The translations under genes were made by a program, and so were the position numbers. The notes beneath the pieces were generated by a model. It was not told the DNA's origin, searched no databases, and saw nothing but the letters and a program-made list of their open reading frames with translations. This document shows positions 1 through 7,095 of a DNA stretch of 7,712 bases, piece after piece. The stretch comes from Fidelibacterota bacterium. Lineage in GTDB: Bacteria > Fidelibacterota > UBA2242. The stretch is taken from assembly GCA_023133185.1 (NCBI GenBank), contig JAGLWX010000021.1, positions 1 through 7,712 of the forward strand, in the 5' to 3' direction. Position 1 is the stretch's first letter, and each line of letters begins with the position of its first letter.

Positions 1-1035
1 CCGTCCAATGGTTGGCGAATATTCACAGATCTGCATATTCCGTTGCCCTATTTAAACTTTTCCCGGGCAAATAAAGCCTTTACATCGGACCTGATCATGA
101 TCGGTGATATTGGTCTCCCGAAAGGAATGATACAATTTATTTTCAATGGTAATCCTATAGGAGAAGAATTGAGCCTGGATTTTAACGAGGAATTTCTCCT
201 GATGAATCAATTGGCATATTCGTTTGCTTTTCCGGTCAGTGATTTTTTTATGGGATTTACCTTTAAATACCTGCAGGGGATCAGCTATCTGGGACTGAAC
301 CCCGATTCATCTCATGGTTCAATTGTAACCTACTTTGAGCCCGGAAAGAATTACATTACAGGCGAGGGATATTATCTTTTTCAGCAATCCATCGGCGGTC
401 GCGGTTTCGGGATGGATTTCGGAATAACGTCGAGTGAAATCAAGGGGTATCGATTCGGTTTTTCGGTGACCAATATCTTTGGGAGGATCAACTGGAATAA
501 AAGCACTCTTATTTCCAGAATAATGGGCGACAAAGGGTTTTTCTGGGACGGCGATCATTATGTGTATCAATTTCAGGTGAACGAAGCCCGCTTTGATAAG
601 TTTTTCGGGAAGAGCGACTTCGATGATATTTTCCCCGGCGGTGGTGAAACCGTGCAAGATTCAACGGAATTCGTAATGCGTTATCCCAGCCTGGCGCGCT
701 TCAGCGTGTCCAAATGGCTGGAGGACGGTATCCAGATTAGTACGGATTTTGTCGTAGGATTCGAAGATCGCCTGTATTCATTCGGAGCCTGGAAGTGGTG
801 CACCGGTCTGGAATTTAGCCGTTCTCCAAAGCTTCCCATCCGGATAGGCGTTTCATTTGGCGGAAAAGATCACCGGCAGTTATCATTTGGCAGTGGATAT
901 CATGCCGGGTTCATTCACCTTGATTGGGCGCTGGGATTAAATCACGGTTTATGGTTTACGACTGCTAAGGGGATTGATTTTTCCCTGGTAGTATATACAA
1001 CCGGTAAACGAAAAGATTTTAAGAAAAACGAATAG
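1..1035 (+). CDS. Probable outer-membrane beta-barrel protein, 3' part (DUF5723/PorV-like style), 5' end outside window
   Basis: The frame is open from the first base, so 344 residues of the C-terminal part are visible and the true start lies upstream; the TTG at 43 is internal, not a start. The sequence is rich in alternating hydrophobic/polar stretches with many Gly, Phe, Tyr and Trp (for example FFMGFTFKYLQG, YRFGFSVTNIFG, LSFGSGYHAGFIHLDWALG), the pattern of transmembrane beta-strands. The last strand (around FSLVVYTTG) is followed by a short charged tail, KRKDFKKNE. The style recalls DUF5723-type barrel proteins of FCB bacteria, but that family match is recollection, not a search. I see no enzymatic motif. 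Likely location is the outer membrane; cargo or role is unknown. The next gene is convergent, 176 bp away, and no clear terminator hairpin is visible between them. Confidence 0.8.
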   Translation, partial: PSNGWRIFTDLHIPLPYLNFSRANKAFTSDLIMIGDIGLPKGMIQFIFNGNPIGEELSLDFNEEFLLMNQLAYSFAFPVSDFFMGFTFKYLQGISYLGLNPDSSHGSIVTYFEPGKNYITGEGYYLFQQSIGGRGFGMDFGITSSEIKGYRFGFSVTNIFGRINWNKSTLISRIMGDKGFFWDGDHYVYQFQVNEARFDKFFGKSDFDDIFPGGGETVQDSTEFVMRYPSLARFSVSKWLEDGIQISTDFVVGFEDRLYSFGAWKWCTGLEFSRSPKLPIRIGVSFGGKDHRQLSFGSGYHAGFIHLDWALGLNHGLWFTTAKGIDFSLVVYTTGKRKDFKKNE

Positions 1036-1211
1036 TTATTTGGCTGCGGAATATCATGGAACCCGTGGGTAAAATATCTAAATTAATGACAGGCTTGCAA
1101 TAAAGTACAGAAGTGTTGTAAGCAGTGAACCCTGTTTTTAATAAACTGAGAGACATATCTAATATAACCTTATATCTTTTAGAGTAAGTGTTTGAGTATG
1201 GAAATGAATAA

Positions 1212-2453
1212 TTAGCGCCAATGAGGATTTTCTTCATTGTATTCTGTGTCTAAAAGCATTTGCAAGCCTGATCCGTTGGAATTTATTATGAATAATCCTT
1301 TTTTATTTGGACCGCCGTCAAATCTTTCAAATAGTATTTTAATACCATTGGGTGACCAGACAGGATTGTGCTCATCAACTCCCTGTGTGTTGGTAACTTC
1401 TGTAAAATTTGAACCATCAACAGAAACTTTAAAAATTCCCCATTGTACATAAATATTTCTTGCCGCCATCACTATTTGAGTACCATCCGGTGAAAATCTC
1501 GGCACTTTTTCTTCCGCACCGGTGTTATTGGTTAACGACTGAATATTCGAACCGTCAGGATTAACTAAATAGGTCTTGAAAATTCCGGTTTGATTTGAAT
1601 AAAATACAATTTTATTTCCTTCAGGTGACCAGTCGGGAATCCAGTCTGTTGCGTCATTGTAAACGATTTGGGTTACTTCTTTGGATCCGAAATCATACAC
1701 AAATATATCACAATCACCGTCATATGCACCATGAATGACCAGCTTATTTCCATCGGGTGACCAACCACAATATCCAACTCCCTTATCTGGGAGGATGTCA
1801 AGGTGCTGAAGACCTGTTCCATCAGCATTAATAAGATATGGGCGAGATAGATTATTTTCATGCCTGCAAAAAACTATCTTTGAGCGGTCGGGAGAAAGTT
1901 GCGGATAGTAATCATCGCTCTGAGAATTAGTTAATTGTTGGATATTAGTTGCATTAGGGTTCATAATATAAATATTGTATGAACCACTATAATCTGCCTG
2001 AAAAACAATTCGTTCCTTACTTTGTGGATAAGGAACAAAAGTACCATAGACAATAACTATGCCGGTATTTGTCACCGGATAAAGAATTATTTCTAATAAT
2101 TGAGTAGATCCTGCAAAAACATCAATATATTTATAACCGCTATATGTTATATTGTAATCGTTATCGTAACATATAATTTCGAATTTTCGTTCCGGGCCTG
2201 CAGGAATATTTTCAATGGTACCAAATACTGATGAATCGTTAACCGTAAGAGAAAAAATTATTGTGTCCATATCGCTTGCGGTAACAATCGCTTCTGCAAA
2301 AACAACTAAATTATCTAAACCGGAGGGCTTCTGAAAATAAAAGGAGATAGATGTGTTTTCTGAATTGTTATTAGGTTTAGTTATATCCTGATTAGGATTA
2401 CAACCCAGAAAGGCAATTAAAGATACAAAGCTAATTAAAGTTATTTTTGACAT
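1212..2453 (-). CDS. Lipoprotein with N-terminal beta domain and TolB/PD40-like beta-propeller
   Basis: This is a 413-aa protein starting at the ATG at 2453. An in-frame TTG four codons upstream would make the ribosome binding site part of the gene, so it is not used. Residues 1-18 form a lipoprotein signal (hydrophobic stretch ending FLGC, Cys18 acylated), followed by a polar Asn-rich linker. Residues 35-140 look like a small all-beta domain. From about 147 to the end there are repeated PD40 blades, each with an SPD/SPEG-type turn and an I/Y..NxDG turn: LSPD 186, WSPDG 231, WSPEG 275, FSPDG 320, WSPNG 366. A terminal NPHWR would start another blade and may close the ring. PD40 propellers occur in TolB and in many periplasmic or surface proteins, where they bind protein or peptide partners. 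It is not TolB itself: there is no TolB N-terminal domain and no tol/pal neighbours. Likely anchored to the inner or outer membrane; partner unknown. It lies 101 bp downstream of lptG on the same strand. Confidence 0.9.
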   Translation of the reverse strand: MSKITLISFVSLIAFLGCNPNQDITKPNNNSENTSISFYFQKPSGLDNLVVFAEAIVTASDMDTIIFSLTVNDSSVFGTIENIPAGPERKFEIICYDNDYNITYSGYKYIDVFAGSTQLLEIILYPVTNTGIVIVYGTFVPYPQSKERIVFQADYSGSYNIYIMNPNATNIQQLTNSQSDDYYPQLSPDRSKIVFCRHENNLSRPYLINADGTGLQHLDILPDKGVGYCGWSPDGNKLVIHGAYDGDCDIFVYDFGSKEVTQIVYNDATDWIPDWSPEGNKIVFYSNQTGIFKTYLVNPDGSNIQSLTNNTGAEEKVPRFSPDGTQIVMAARNIYVQWGIFKVSVDGSNFTEVTNTQGVDEHNPVWSPNGIKILFERFDGGPNKKGLFIINSNGSGLQMLLDTEYNEENPHWR

Positions 2454-2458
2454 CTCTA

Positions 2459-2463
2459 CCTCC
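2459..2463 (-). promoter_or_regulatory. Ribosome binding site fixing the start of the PD40 lipoprotein
   Basis: On the minus strand GGAGG is followed by a 5-nt spacer (TAGAG) and then ATG at 2453. This decides against the upstream in-frame TTG at 2465. Confidence 0.8.
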
Positions 2464-2494
2464 AATTCTAGTAATTACTCATCTTTCATAATTC

Positions 2495-2540
2495 ATATTA
2501 ATAAATATAAATTATAGATGCAATAAAAATGCAGAAAACT
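2495..2540 (-). promoter_or_regulatory. AT-rich candidate promoter region for the PD40 lipoprotein gene
   Basis: Two overlapping sigma70-like readings exist on the minus strand. One is TTGCAT (2523-2518), a 17-nt spacer and TAATAT (2500-2495). The other is a perfect TATAAT (2516-2511) with only a poor -35 upstream. The block is so AT-rich that chance matches are likely. It would give the lipoprotein its own promoter apart from lptG. Confidence 0.25.
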
Positions 2541-2554
2541 GGATTTAAATTATT

Positions 2555-3649
2555 TTATTGACGGATCTTGTACAGAAGATATGCGCCGCCTGCCAGAAAT
2601 ACTATATTCCCGATCCAGACCGACAGCATGGGACTGAGTAGCCCTTTATATCCCATTACCTGACCAAATTTAATAAAGCCGTAGTAGATAAAAATTACGA
2701 GTAGGCTCATACCGGCGCCAAAGCTAACGCCTTTTTGTTCCCGCATAGCTGCAAGGGGTAAACCGAACAGAATAACGATAAAATTAGTGAATGGGAACGC
2801 CAATTTAAAATAGAGGTTCACTTGCCATTTCCGAGGGTCGTTTCCGCTTTCCTGCAGGCGTTTGATAAAATCTGATAGTTCCCTGAAACGCATGCTTTCC
2901 GGGTCCAGACTGGTTTGGGTAACATCCTGCGGTCGCAGGTTAAATTGAAAAAGCGAGTCGGTAAAAATTGAAGATACTGTTTCGTAACCTTCAGCGTTGA
3001 ATTGACGGATTTTAAAATCGCTCAGCAACCAGGCGTTTTGTTCGGGATTCCACACCATTTTACGGGCGTCGATTCTCTGGGTGAGAATGTTATTATGTGT
3101 TTGCTGAACCGTAATAGTATTACCGGTATTGGTTTTTGTATTGTATTTGGAGATCACGATGTTACAGGTGGGCGAATCCTGAAACATGATGTTATTATAG
3201 ACGGTCTTTTTGCGCCGCTTATGCCGTTTCATCTGGTTTTGTTCAATGTCGATCCGTTTTCGAGAAGCAGGAATTACGATGGCATCTTCAAAAAAATATA
3301 AGCCCACGCTGAAGAAAAATCCGATAAGCAACAATGGGACGGATAAGCGATACAGACTGATGCCCGAGGCTTTTATAGCGCCCAGCTCATTATTTTTCCC
3401 AAGCATGCCGATAGTAAAAACAGCCGCCAGCAATAAAGACATGGGAATAGCGATGTCAATGAAATATGGAAACTGATAATAATAAAACCAGCCCACATCT
3501 GTGAGAGACATCTGTGATTTCAGAAATTTATCGATCTTTTCAATAACATCGACGATATGGAAAATTGCCAGGAACGTAACTAGCGAAAGCAGGAAAATAA
3601 TCAGGAATTTAGTAATAATGTAACGGTCGAGTAGTTTTAATCCAATCAT
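2555..3649 (-). CDS. lptG: LptF/LptG-family permease of the LPS export transporter, LptG-like
   Basis: The 364-aa protein fits the family length. LptG pairs with LptF as the membrane part of the LptB2FG ABC transporter, which extracts lipopolysaccharide from the inner membrane and passes it to the LptC/A/D bridge. The N-terminus, with LDRYI at 7-11 and membrane segment 1 at about 12-34, is typical of LptG. Segments 2 and 3 lie at about 62-84 and 102-120. NNELGAIKASGIS (86-98) is the cytoplasmic coupling region that contacts the LptB ATPase. A hydrophilic stretch at about 125-275 matches the periplasmic jelly-roll domain. Segments 4-6 are at about 282-301, 309-331 and 339-361, with FGLPLA between. 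The ATG at 3649 is the first start after an in-frame TGA; its Shine-Dalgarno is poor (AGG abuts the ATG). No lptF or lptB is beside it, so the partners must be encoded elsewhere. Assignment to LptG rather than LptF rests mainly on the LDRYI start. Confidence 0.92.
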   Translation of the reverse strand: MIGLKLLDRYIITKFLIIFLLSLVTFLAIFHIVDVIEKIDKFLKSQMSLTDVGWFYYYQFPYFIDIAIPMSLLLAAVFTIGMLGKNNELGAIKASGISLYRLSVPLLLIGFFFSVGLYFFEDAIVIPASRKRIDIEQNQMKRHKRRKKTVYNNIMFQDSPTCNIVISKYNTKTNTGNTITVQQTHNNILTQRIDARKMVWNPEQNAWLLSDFKIRQFNAEGYETVSSIFTDSLFQFNLRPQDVTQTSLDPESMRFRELSDFIKRLQESGNDPRKWQVNLYFKLAFPFTNFIVILFGLPLAAMREQKGVSFGAGMSLLVIFIYYGFIKFGQVMGYKGLLSPMLSVWIGNIVFLAGGAYLLYKIRQ

Positions 3650-3716
3650 CCTGCGAAATCTAAAACTGCCAACTCACTTATTCCAAGCTTTTCTCTTAAA
3701 TGTTTTTGTTATTTTT

Positions 3717-3746
3717 GTTATATTGCCGTTCATGGAATGATGTAAA
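3717..3746 (-). promoter_or_regulatory. Candidate sigma70-type promoter for lptG
   Basis: On the minus strand TTTACA (3746-3741), an 18-nt spacer and TATAAC (3722-3717) each match consensus at 5 of 6 bases. It lies about 70 bp upstream of the lptG ATG in the divergent spacer with nhaC. No equally good plus-strand promoter for nhaC was found in that spacer. Confidence 0.4.
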
Positions 3747-3835
3747 TATCTATAGATCGAGTTGTTTTTAGAGATAATGCGGAGGAAATCATTCTGTTTT
3801 TCTTTAAATATGAGCATTGACCGGAGATTGATCGA

Positions 3836-5257
3836 ATGAAAAGAAGCACTGAAAAATCCATGAACTTTGCGAAATCCATGATCCCAATCATATATCTGGC
3901 GCTTGCGTTGATCTATACTCTTCGTTTTCTGCACGGCGATCCGCATATTCCGTTAGTGACGGCGGCGGTGGTTGCGGCGATCGTTGCAGCACTGTCCGGC
4001 TACCACTGGCAGGAAATCCAGGACGGTATTGTCAATACGATAAAACTATCCATGTCGGCAATTTTGATTTTAATGATTATCGGTATGATTATCGGGACCT
4101 GGATATTAGCCGGTATCGTACCGACGATGATCTATTACGGTTTAAAATTGATAGCGCCCAGTATTTTCTTAGTTGCCACTGCGGTGATCTGTTCGATTGT
4201 ATCGCTTGCTACGGGAAGTTCCTGGACGACAGCAGGCACGGTTGGAATTGCTCTGATCGGTGTGGGCGAAGGGTTTGGGATCCCCCTGCCGATGGTTGCC
4301 GGCGCGATCATCTCCGGCGCTTACTTTGGCGATAAAATGTCGCCGTTGTCTGATACAACAAATCTTGCCCCGGCAATGGCGGGATCAAAGTTGTTTGATC
4401 ATATCCGGCATATGGTCTATACTACCGGACCCAGCATGGCAATTGCTTTGATTCTCTATGGAATTCTGGGTTTGAAATACCGCCAAACTGAGCTTGATCT
4501 CGAGGGCATTCGGACGATTATCAATGGAATTACTACTCAATTTAATATCACGCCGTTGTTATTGTTGCCGCCTTTGTTGGTGATAGTTATAGTCATTTTA
4601 CGCATACCGGCTATTCCCGGATTGATCGGCGGAACGGCGCTGGGCGCTCTTTTTGCCTGGATTTTTCAGGGGGTGGGTTTGACTGAGATTGTAAAAGCGG
4701 CTCACTATGGTTTTGTTTCGGGATCAGGAGTGGAAGCAGTGGACAGTTTATTGACACGTGGCGGGATGAATAGTATGATGTGGACTGTTGCTCTGATTTT
4801 ATGCGCCATGAGTTTCGCCGGAGTGTTGGAGGGCACGGGGATGCTCAAAGAGATTGCCCTAAAAATATTATCAATTGCAAAGAGTACCGGTTCGTTGGTA
4901 ACAGCGACAATTTTAACCTGTATTAGTACTAATGTAATTGCGGGTGACCAATACCTATCCATTGTTTTGCCGGGCAGAATATATAAAAAGATTTATGATG
5001 AAAGGGGCTTGAAACCGAAGAACCTGTCCCGTGTGCTGGAAGACGGCGGTACCTTGACGTCGTCTCTAATTCCATGGAATAGCGGCGGCGCTTTCATGTG
5101 GGCAACGCTGGGTGTTTATCCCTTTGCCTATGCGCCGTTTGCGTTTCTGAATCTGATTAATCCGTTAGTATCTATATTCTACGGATATACAGGAATAACT
5201 ATGGAAAAATATTCTGATAAAGAATTAAAAGAAATAGAGAGTAAAAAGCGGGATTAA
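3836..5257 (+). CDS. nhaC: NhaC-family Na+/H+ antiporter
   Basis: This 473-aa polytopic inner-membrane protein exchanges Na+ for H+ (NhaC family, TC 2.A.35). Some relatives, such as MleN of Bacillus, instead couple malate/lactate exchange to Na+/H+, so the substrate is not certain. The strongest signature is at residues 127-185: TGSSWTTAGTVG, then GAIISGAYFGDKMSPLSDTT and NLAPAMAGS, the conserved NhaC core with acidic D166 and D173. A second conserved block, at 362-420, holds CISTNVIAGDQYLS, LEDGGTLTSSLIPWNSGGAF and the ion-site-like D371. About 11-12 hydrophobic segments span the protein. A short polar tail ends it. The ATG at 3836 has GGAG at 3823-3826 with a 9-nt spacer; Met9 is a possible but less supported start. 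It is divergent from lptG (186 bp) and its TAA overlaps the stop of the convergent 118-aa gene. A role in sodium and pH homeostasis suits a saline habitat, but that is inference. Confidence 0.93.
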   Translation: MKRSTEKSMNFAKSMIPIIYLALALIYTLRFLHGDPHIPLVTAAVVAAIVAALSGYHWQEIQDGIVNTIKLSMSAILILMIIGMIIGTWILAGIVPTMIYYGLKLIAPSIFLVATAVICSIVSLATGSSWTTAGTVGIALIGVGEGFGIPLPMVAGAIISGAYFGDKMSPLSDTTNLAPAMAGSKLFDHIRHMVYTTGPSMAIALILYGILGLKYRQTELDLEGIRTIINGITTQFNITPLLLLPPLLVIVIVILRIPAIPGLIGGTALGALFAWIFQGVGLTEIVKAAHYGFVSGSGVEAVDSLLTRGGMNSMMWTVALILCAMSFAGVLEGTGMLKEIALKILSIAKSTGSLVTATILTCISTNVIAGDQYLSIVLPGRIYKKIYDERGLKPKNLSRVLEDGGTLTSSLIPWNSGGAFMWATLGVYPFAYAPFAFLNLINPLVSIFYGYTGITMEKYSDKELKEIESKKRD

Positions 5258-5610
5258 TCACTCCGGACATATTTCGCAACTTTTAACATTTTCCGCTCAA
5301 TACCGATTCTTCCGGCTTCGGTATAAGCGCAGGCTTTCATAACAGTCCGGAAGGTTCCATTAAGATGAATCACCAGATCATCCAGTGAGTGGAAGCTATC
5401 CGGCTCGGAAACTTCAACAATCCTGCGAAATGCATTGACGGCATGAAGTTCATTATCGTATAATGCCATGTTTTCCATGTGAACGTAATTGGTGATGACG
5501 CCTTCTTTGAGTTTGTGTTCGCACTCCTGTTTCAGAGTTTGGATGTCTTCCTTCAGGTCGTCCAGTTCGAGTTTCAGGATTTCCAGGAAATTCTTGATTT
5601 GATTCTTCAT
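5254..5610 (-). CDS. Small helical protein of unknown function (118 aa)
   Basis: I do not recognise a family. The gene looks real: ATG at 5610 is preceded by GGGAGG with a 5-nt spacer, and a good sigma70-type promoter lies 24 bp further up. The product is soluble and probably mostly helical. Residues 1-38 have leucine/isoleucine spacing and dense Lys/Glu/Asp that suggest a coiled coil (FLEILKLELDDLKEDIQTLK). A middle stretch, HMENMALYDNELHAVNAFRRI (44-64), and a C-terminal basic helix, RIGIERKMLKVAKYVRSD, follow. There is no signal peptide, no membrane segment and no cysteine motif (only C30 and C94). It runs convergently to nhaC with overlapping stop codons and is the last gene before the insertion sequence, whose left end lies 90 bp upstream of its start. 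It could be a regulator, a small adaptor or a toxin-antitoxin-like component; nothing in the sequence chooses between these. Confidence 0.75.
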   Translation of the reverse strand: MKNQIKNFLEILKLELDDLKEDIQTLKQECEHKLKEGVITNYVHMENMALYDNELHAVNAFRRIVEVSEPDSFHSLDDLVIHLNGTFRTVMKACAYTEAGRIGIERKMLKVAKYVRSD

Positions 5611-5633
5611 GAAAACCTCCCGCTGTTACTAAT

Positions 5634-5662
5634 ACTATACAATATATAGGAATAATATTCAA
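5634..5662 (-). promoter_or_regulatory. Promoter of the 118-aa gene
   Basis: On the minus strand TTGAAT (5662-5657), a 17-nt spacer and TATAGT (5639-5634) fit the sigma70 pattern. The -10 lies 24 bp from the ATG, giving a short leader that contains the GGGAGG ribosome binding site at 5616-5621. The -35 is 28 bp from the target duplication of the insertion sequence, so the promoter survived the insertion. Confidence 0.55.
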
Positions 5663-5670
5663 GAGGTCTT

Positions 5671-5696
5671 TATCTGAAGTTACCCCGAAATTGGGG
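5671..5696. repeat. Left half of a palindromic site split by the insertion sequence
   Basis: TATCTGA (5671-5677) is the reverse complement of TCAGATA at 7102-7108 on the far side of the element. CCCC (5683-5686) can pair with GGGG (5693-5696). Joining 5699 to 7096 brings the outer arms to 24 bases apart around the CCCC/GGGG core. It may once have been an operator or a terminator-like hairpin. Confidence 0.45.
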
Positions 5697-5699
5697 AAA
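5691..5699. repeat. Target-site duplication, left copy
   Basis: TTGGGGAAA immediately precedes the left end of the element and is identical to the 9 bases immediately after its right end (7087-7095). Duplications of 8-9 bp are usual for IS256-family elements. Confidence 0.9.
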
Positions 5700-5724
5700 G
5701 GTGTTATCTTATTCTTAGTTGAAA
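5700..5724 (+). repeat. Left terminal inverted repeat of the IS256-family element
   Basis: It aligns without gaps to the reverse complement of 7062-7086: 18 of 25 bases match, including GGT at the tip, TATC at 6-9 and the perfect 10-mer TTAGTTGAAA at 16-25. Confidence 0.85.
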
Positions 5725-5740
5725 TTGTCAGAAAAAAAGG

Positions 5741-5793
5741 TGAGGTTCCTTTTTGAAAGTTGAAAAAAGTAAAAGTAAATTGGAGGAACCTCA
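5741..5793 (+). promoter_or_regulatory. Inverted repeat covering the transposase ribosome binding site
   Basis: TGAGGTTCCT (5741-5750) and AGGAACCTCA (5784-5793) are perfect 10-bp complements separated by 33 nt. The transposase Shine-Dalgarno, GGAGG (5782-5786, 9 nt before the ATG at 5796), overlaps the right arm. In an RNA that includes the left arm, the site would be paired and translation reduced. A transcript starting inside the loop would leave it open. Insertion sequences such as IS10 and IS50 use this arrangement against read-through transcription; the function here is inferred. Confidence 0.6.
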
Positions 5794-5795
5794 GG

Positions 5796-7020
5796 ATGAA
5801 GTTAGACAGAGAAGATTTAAAAGGCAAGACATTGAGTTGGGCTCTGGGACAAGGGATTGATACCAAGATTGCTTTATTGCAGCATTACCAGCATTTAGGC
5901 TGTTTGTTGGCGGAAGAGATCATGGCAGAGGAAGTAAGATTGCTGGCGGGCGCACCCTATAGTCGCAACAAACCCCATGGTGGTCGCTATAGCCGCTGGG
6001 GCAACAATCCGGGCTCGGTTCGGTTAGAACATGAAAAAGTACCTATTGAAGTCCAGCGTCTTTACGATCATGAGATTGGTGGTACGATTGGACTGAAAAC
6101 CTACCGCAAACTTCATCAGATGGAGCCACCAGGGAACGCTGTAATGGATGGTATTATCAAGGGTTTGAGCATGTCTGATTATCAAGCTGTGATCGGACGC
6201 TTGGCGGAGAGTTTTGGATTGAGCCGTTCCAGTGTGAGTTTACGATTCATTGAAGAGAGCAGTGAAAAATTAAAGGTGTTCGAAGAGCGTCGTTTGGATG
6301 ATCGTCGGTTTGTGTCCCTGTTTATCGATGGAAAATACTTAGCCAGGGAGCAGATTATCATTGTTCTGGGTGTAACCGTAGAAGGTGAAAAGATACCTCT
6401 GGGTTTTCTTCAGACTCATTCGGAGAACTCGGGCCCGATAAAAGAGTTATTAAATAAACTTGTCGAGCGGGGACTAAACTTTGAGAAAGGACTGTTATGT
6501 GTGATTGATGGATCCAAGGGCATCTATAAGGCTGTCAAGGAAACATTTGGTCCCAAAGCAGTCATCCCAACGCTGTCAGTGGCACAAGCGGGAAAATGTG
6601 CTAAATTATTTGAATGAGAAAAACCGGGAAATCTATAAACGGCGTATAAACAAAGCATACCAATTTGACACATATGAAGAGGCCCGGACAGAATTAGATC
6701 AGATAATTCACGACCTTGAACGACTGAACCTGAGCGCCGCTCGCTCTTTGGCCGAAGGATTGGAAGAGACTCTTACACTTCAGCGTTTAGGGTTAAAAGA
6801 ACTTTTCGGCAAGAGTTTTTCGACAACAAATATTATTGAGAATTTGAATTCTCAGTTGGGTAGATACCTGAGAAACGTCAAGCGCTGGCAGAGTTCGGAT
6901 CAACGTTATCGCTGGGTAGCCTGTGCATTGTTGGAAATTGAATTACGAATGCGGAAAGTCTCCAACTATAAACATCTGGACGCAATGGCAATTACGATTC
7001 AGGCTGAAATAGAGAAATAA
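5796..7020 (+). pseudogene. IS256-family (Mutator-type) transposase, one-base frameshift
   Basis: The DDE transposase would cut and join the element's ends. The start is the ATG at 5796 with GGAGG 9 nt upstream; a TTG at 5760 lacks such support. The first frame runs to residue 257 (...FGPKAVI) and would stop at 6617. The downstream frame continues with the conserved QRCQWHKREN, so one extra C in the CCC at 6566-6568 breaks the gene. Removing it gives 407 aa, normal for the family. Likely catalytic residues are D178 (SLFIDGK), D238 (CVIDGSKG) and E348 (STTNIIENLNS). The CxxH motif (C260, H263) lies between the second Asp and the Glu, followed by a helical insertion. The N-terminal third (about 1-165) contains the DNA-binding region, including a helix-turn-helix-like stretch around 124-152 (LSMSDYQAVIGRLAESFGLS). 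As read, the truncated product lacks the catalytic Glu and should be inactive. A sequencing or assembly error is an alternative. Confidence 0.92.
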
Positions 7021-7061
7021 TAGATAAAAATATGGCAACCTCACCAATATTGATAAATAAT

Positions 7062-7086
7062 TTTCAACTAACTTTTGGATATGACC
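7062..7086 (-). repeat. Right terminal inverted repeat of the IS256-family element
   Basis: Read inward on the minus strand it starts GGTCATATCC and contains the perfect 10-mer TTAGTTGAAA (7071-7062) at the same offset as in the left repeat. Confidence 0.85.
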
Positions 7087-7095
7087 TTGGGGAAA
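7087..7095. repeat. Target-site duplication, right copy
   Basis: TTGGGGAAA directly follows the right end of the element and is identical to 5691-5699. Confidence 0.9.

Larger units (their letters stand above)
5700..7086 (+). mobile_element. IS256-family insertion sequence, complete but with a broken transposase
   Basis: The 1387-bp element carries one IS256/Mutator-type transposase. Its ends start GGTGTTATC (left) and GGTCATATC (right, read inward) and form imperfect 25-bp terminal inverted repeats with a perfect inner 10-mer, TTAGTTGAAA. A perfect 9-bp duplication flanks it. A second, subterminal inverted repeat, GGTGAGGTT, sits about 40 bp in from each end (5739-5747 and 7037-7045). The transposase leader holds an inverted repeat over its ribosome binding site. 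The element sits in the spacer between the 118-aa gene and the GxxExxY gene and disrupts no coding sequence. The perfect duplication suggests a fairly recent insertion. I found no convincing outward promoter at the right end. Confidence 0.93.

Noticed and set aside
319..657. 112-codon minus-strand frame inside the barrel-protein gene
   Set aside because: It is antisense to a frame with clear beta-barrel composition and has no start signal.
1036..1211. Terminator between the convergent barrel-protein and PD40 genes
   Set aside because: Only 3-5 bp stems (for example ACCC-GT-GGGT, or CAG/CTG before TTTTT) are visible; none is strong enough.
1019..1237. 72-codon minus-strand frame over the end of the PD40 gene
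   Set aside because: It starts inside the PD40 coding region, has no ribosome binding site, and overlaps the ends of both neighbouring genes.
5453..5866. 137-codon minus-strand frame spanning the 118-aa gene's start and the insertion sequence end
   Set aside because: It crosses the target-duplication junction and runs out of frame through the well-supported 118-aa gene and its promoter.
6561..6617. Programmed +1 frameshifting in the transposase
   Set aside because: The sequence ATC CCA ACG is not a classical slip site, IS256-family transposases are normally made from one frame, and a single homopolymer indel explains everything.
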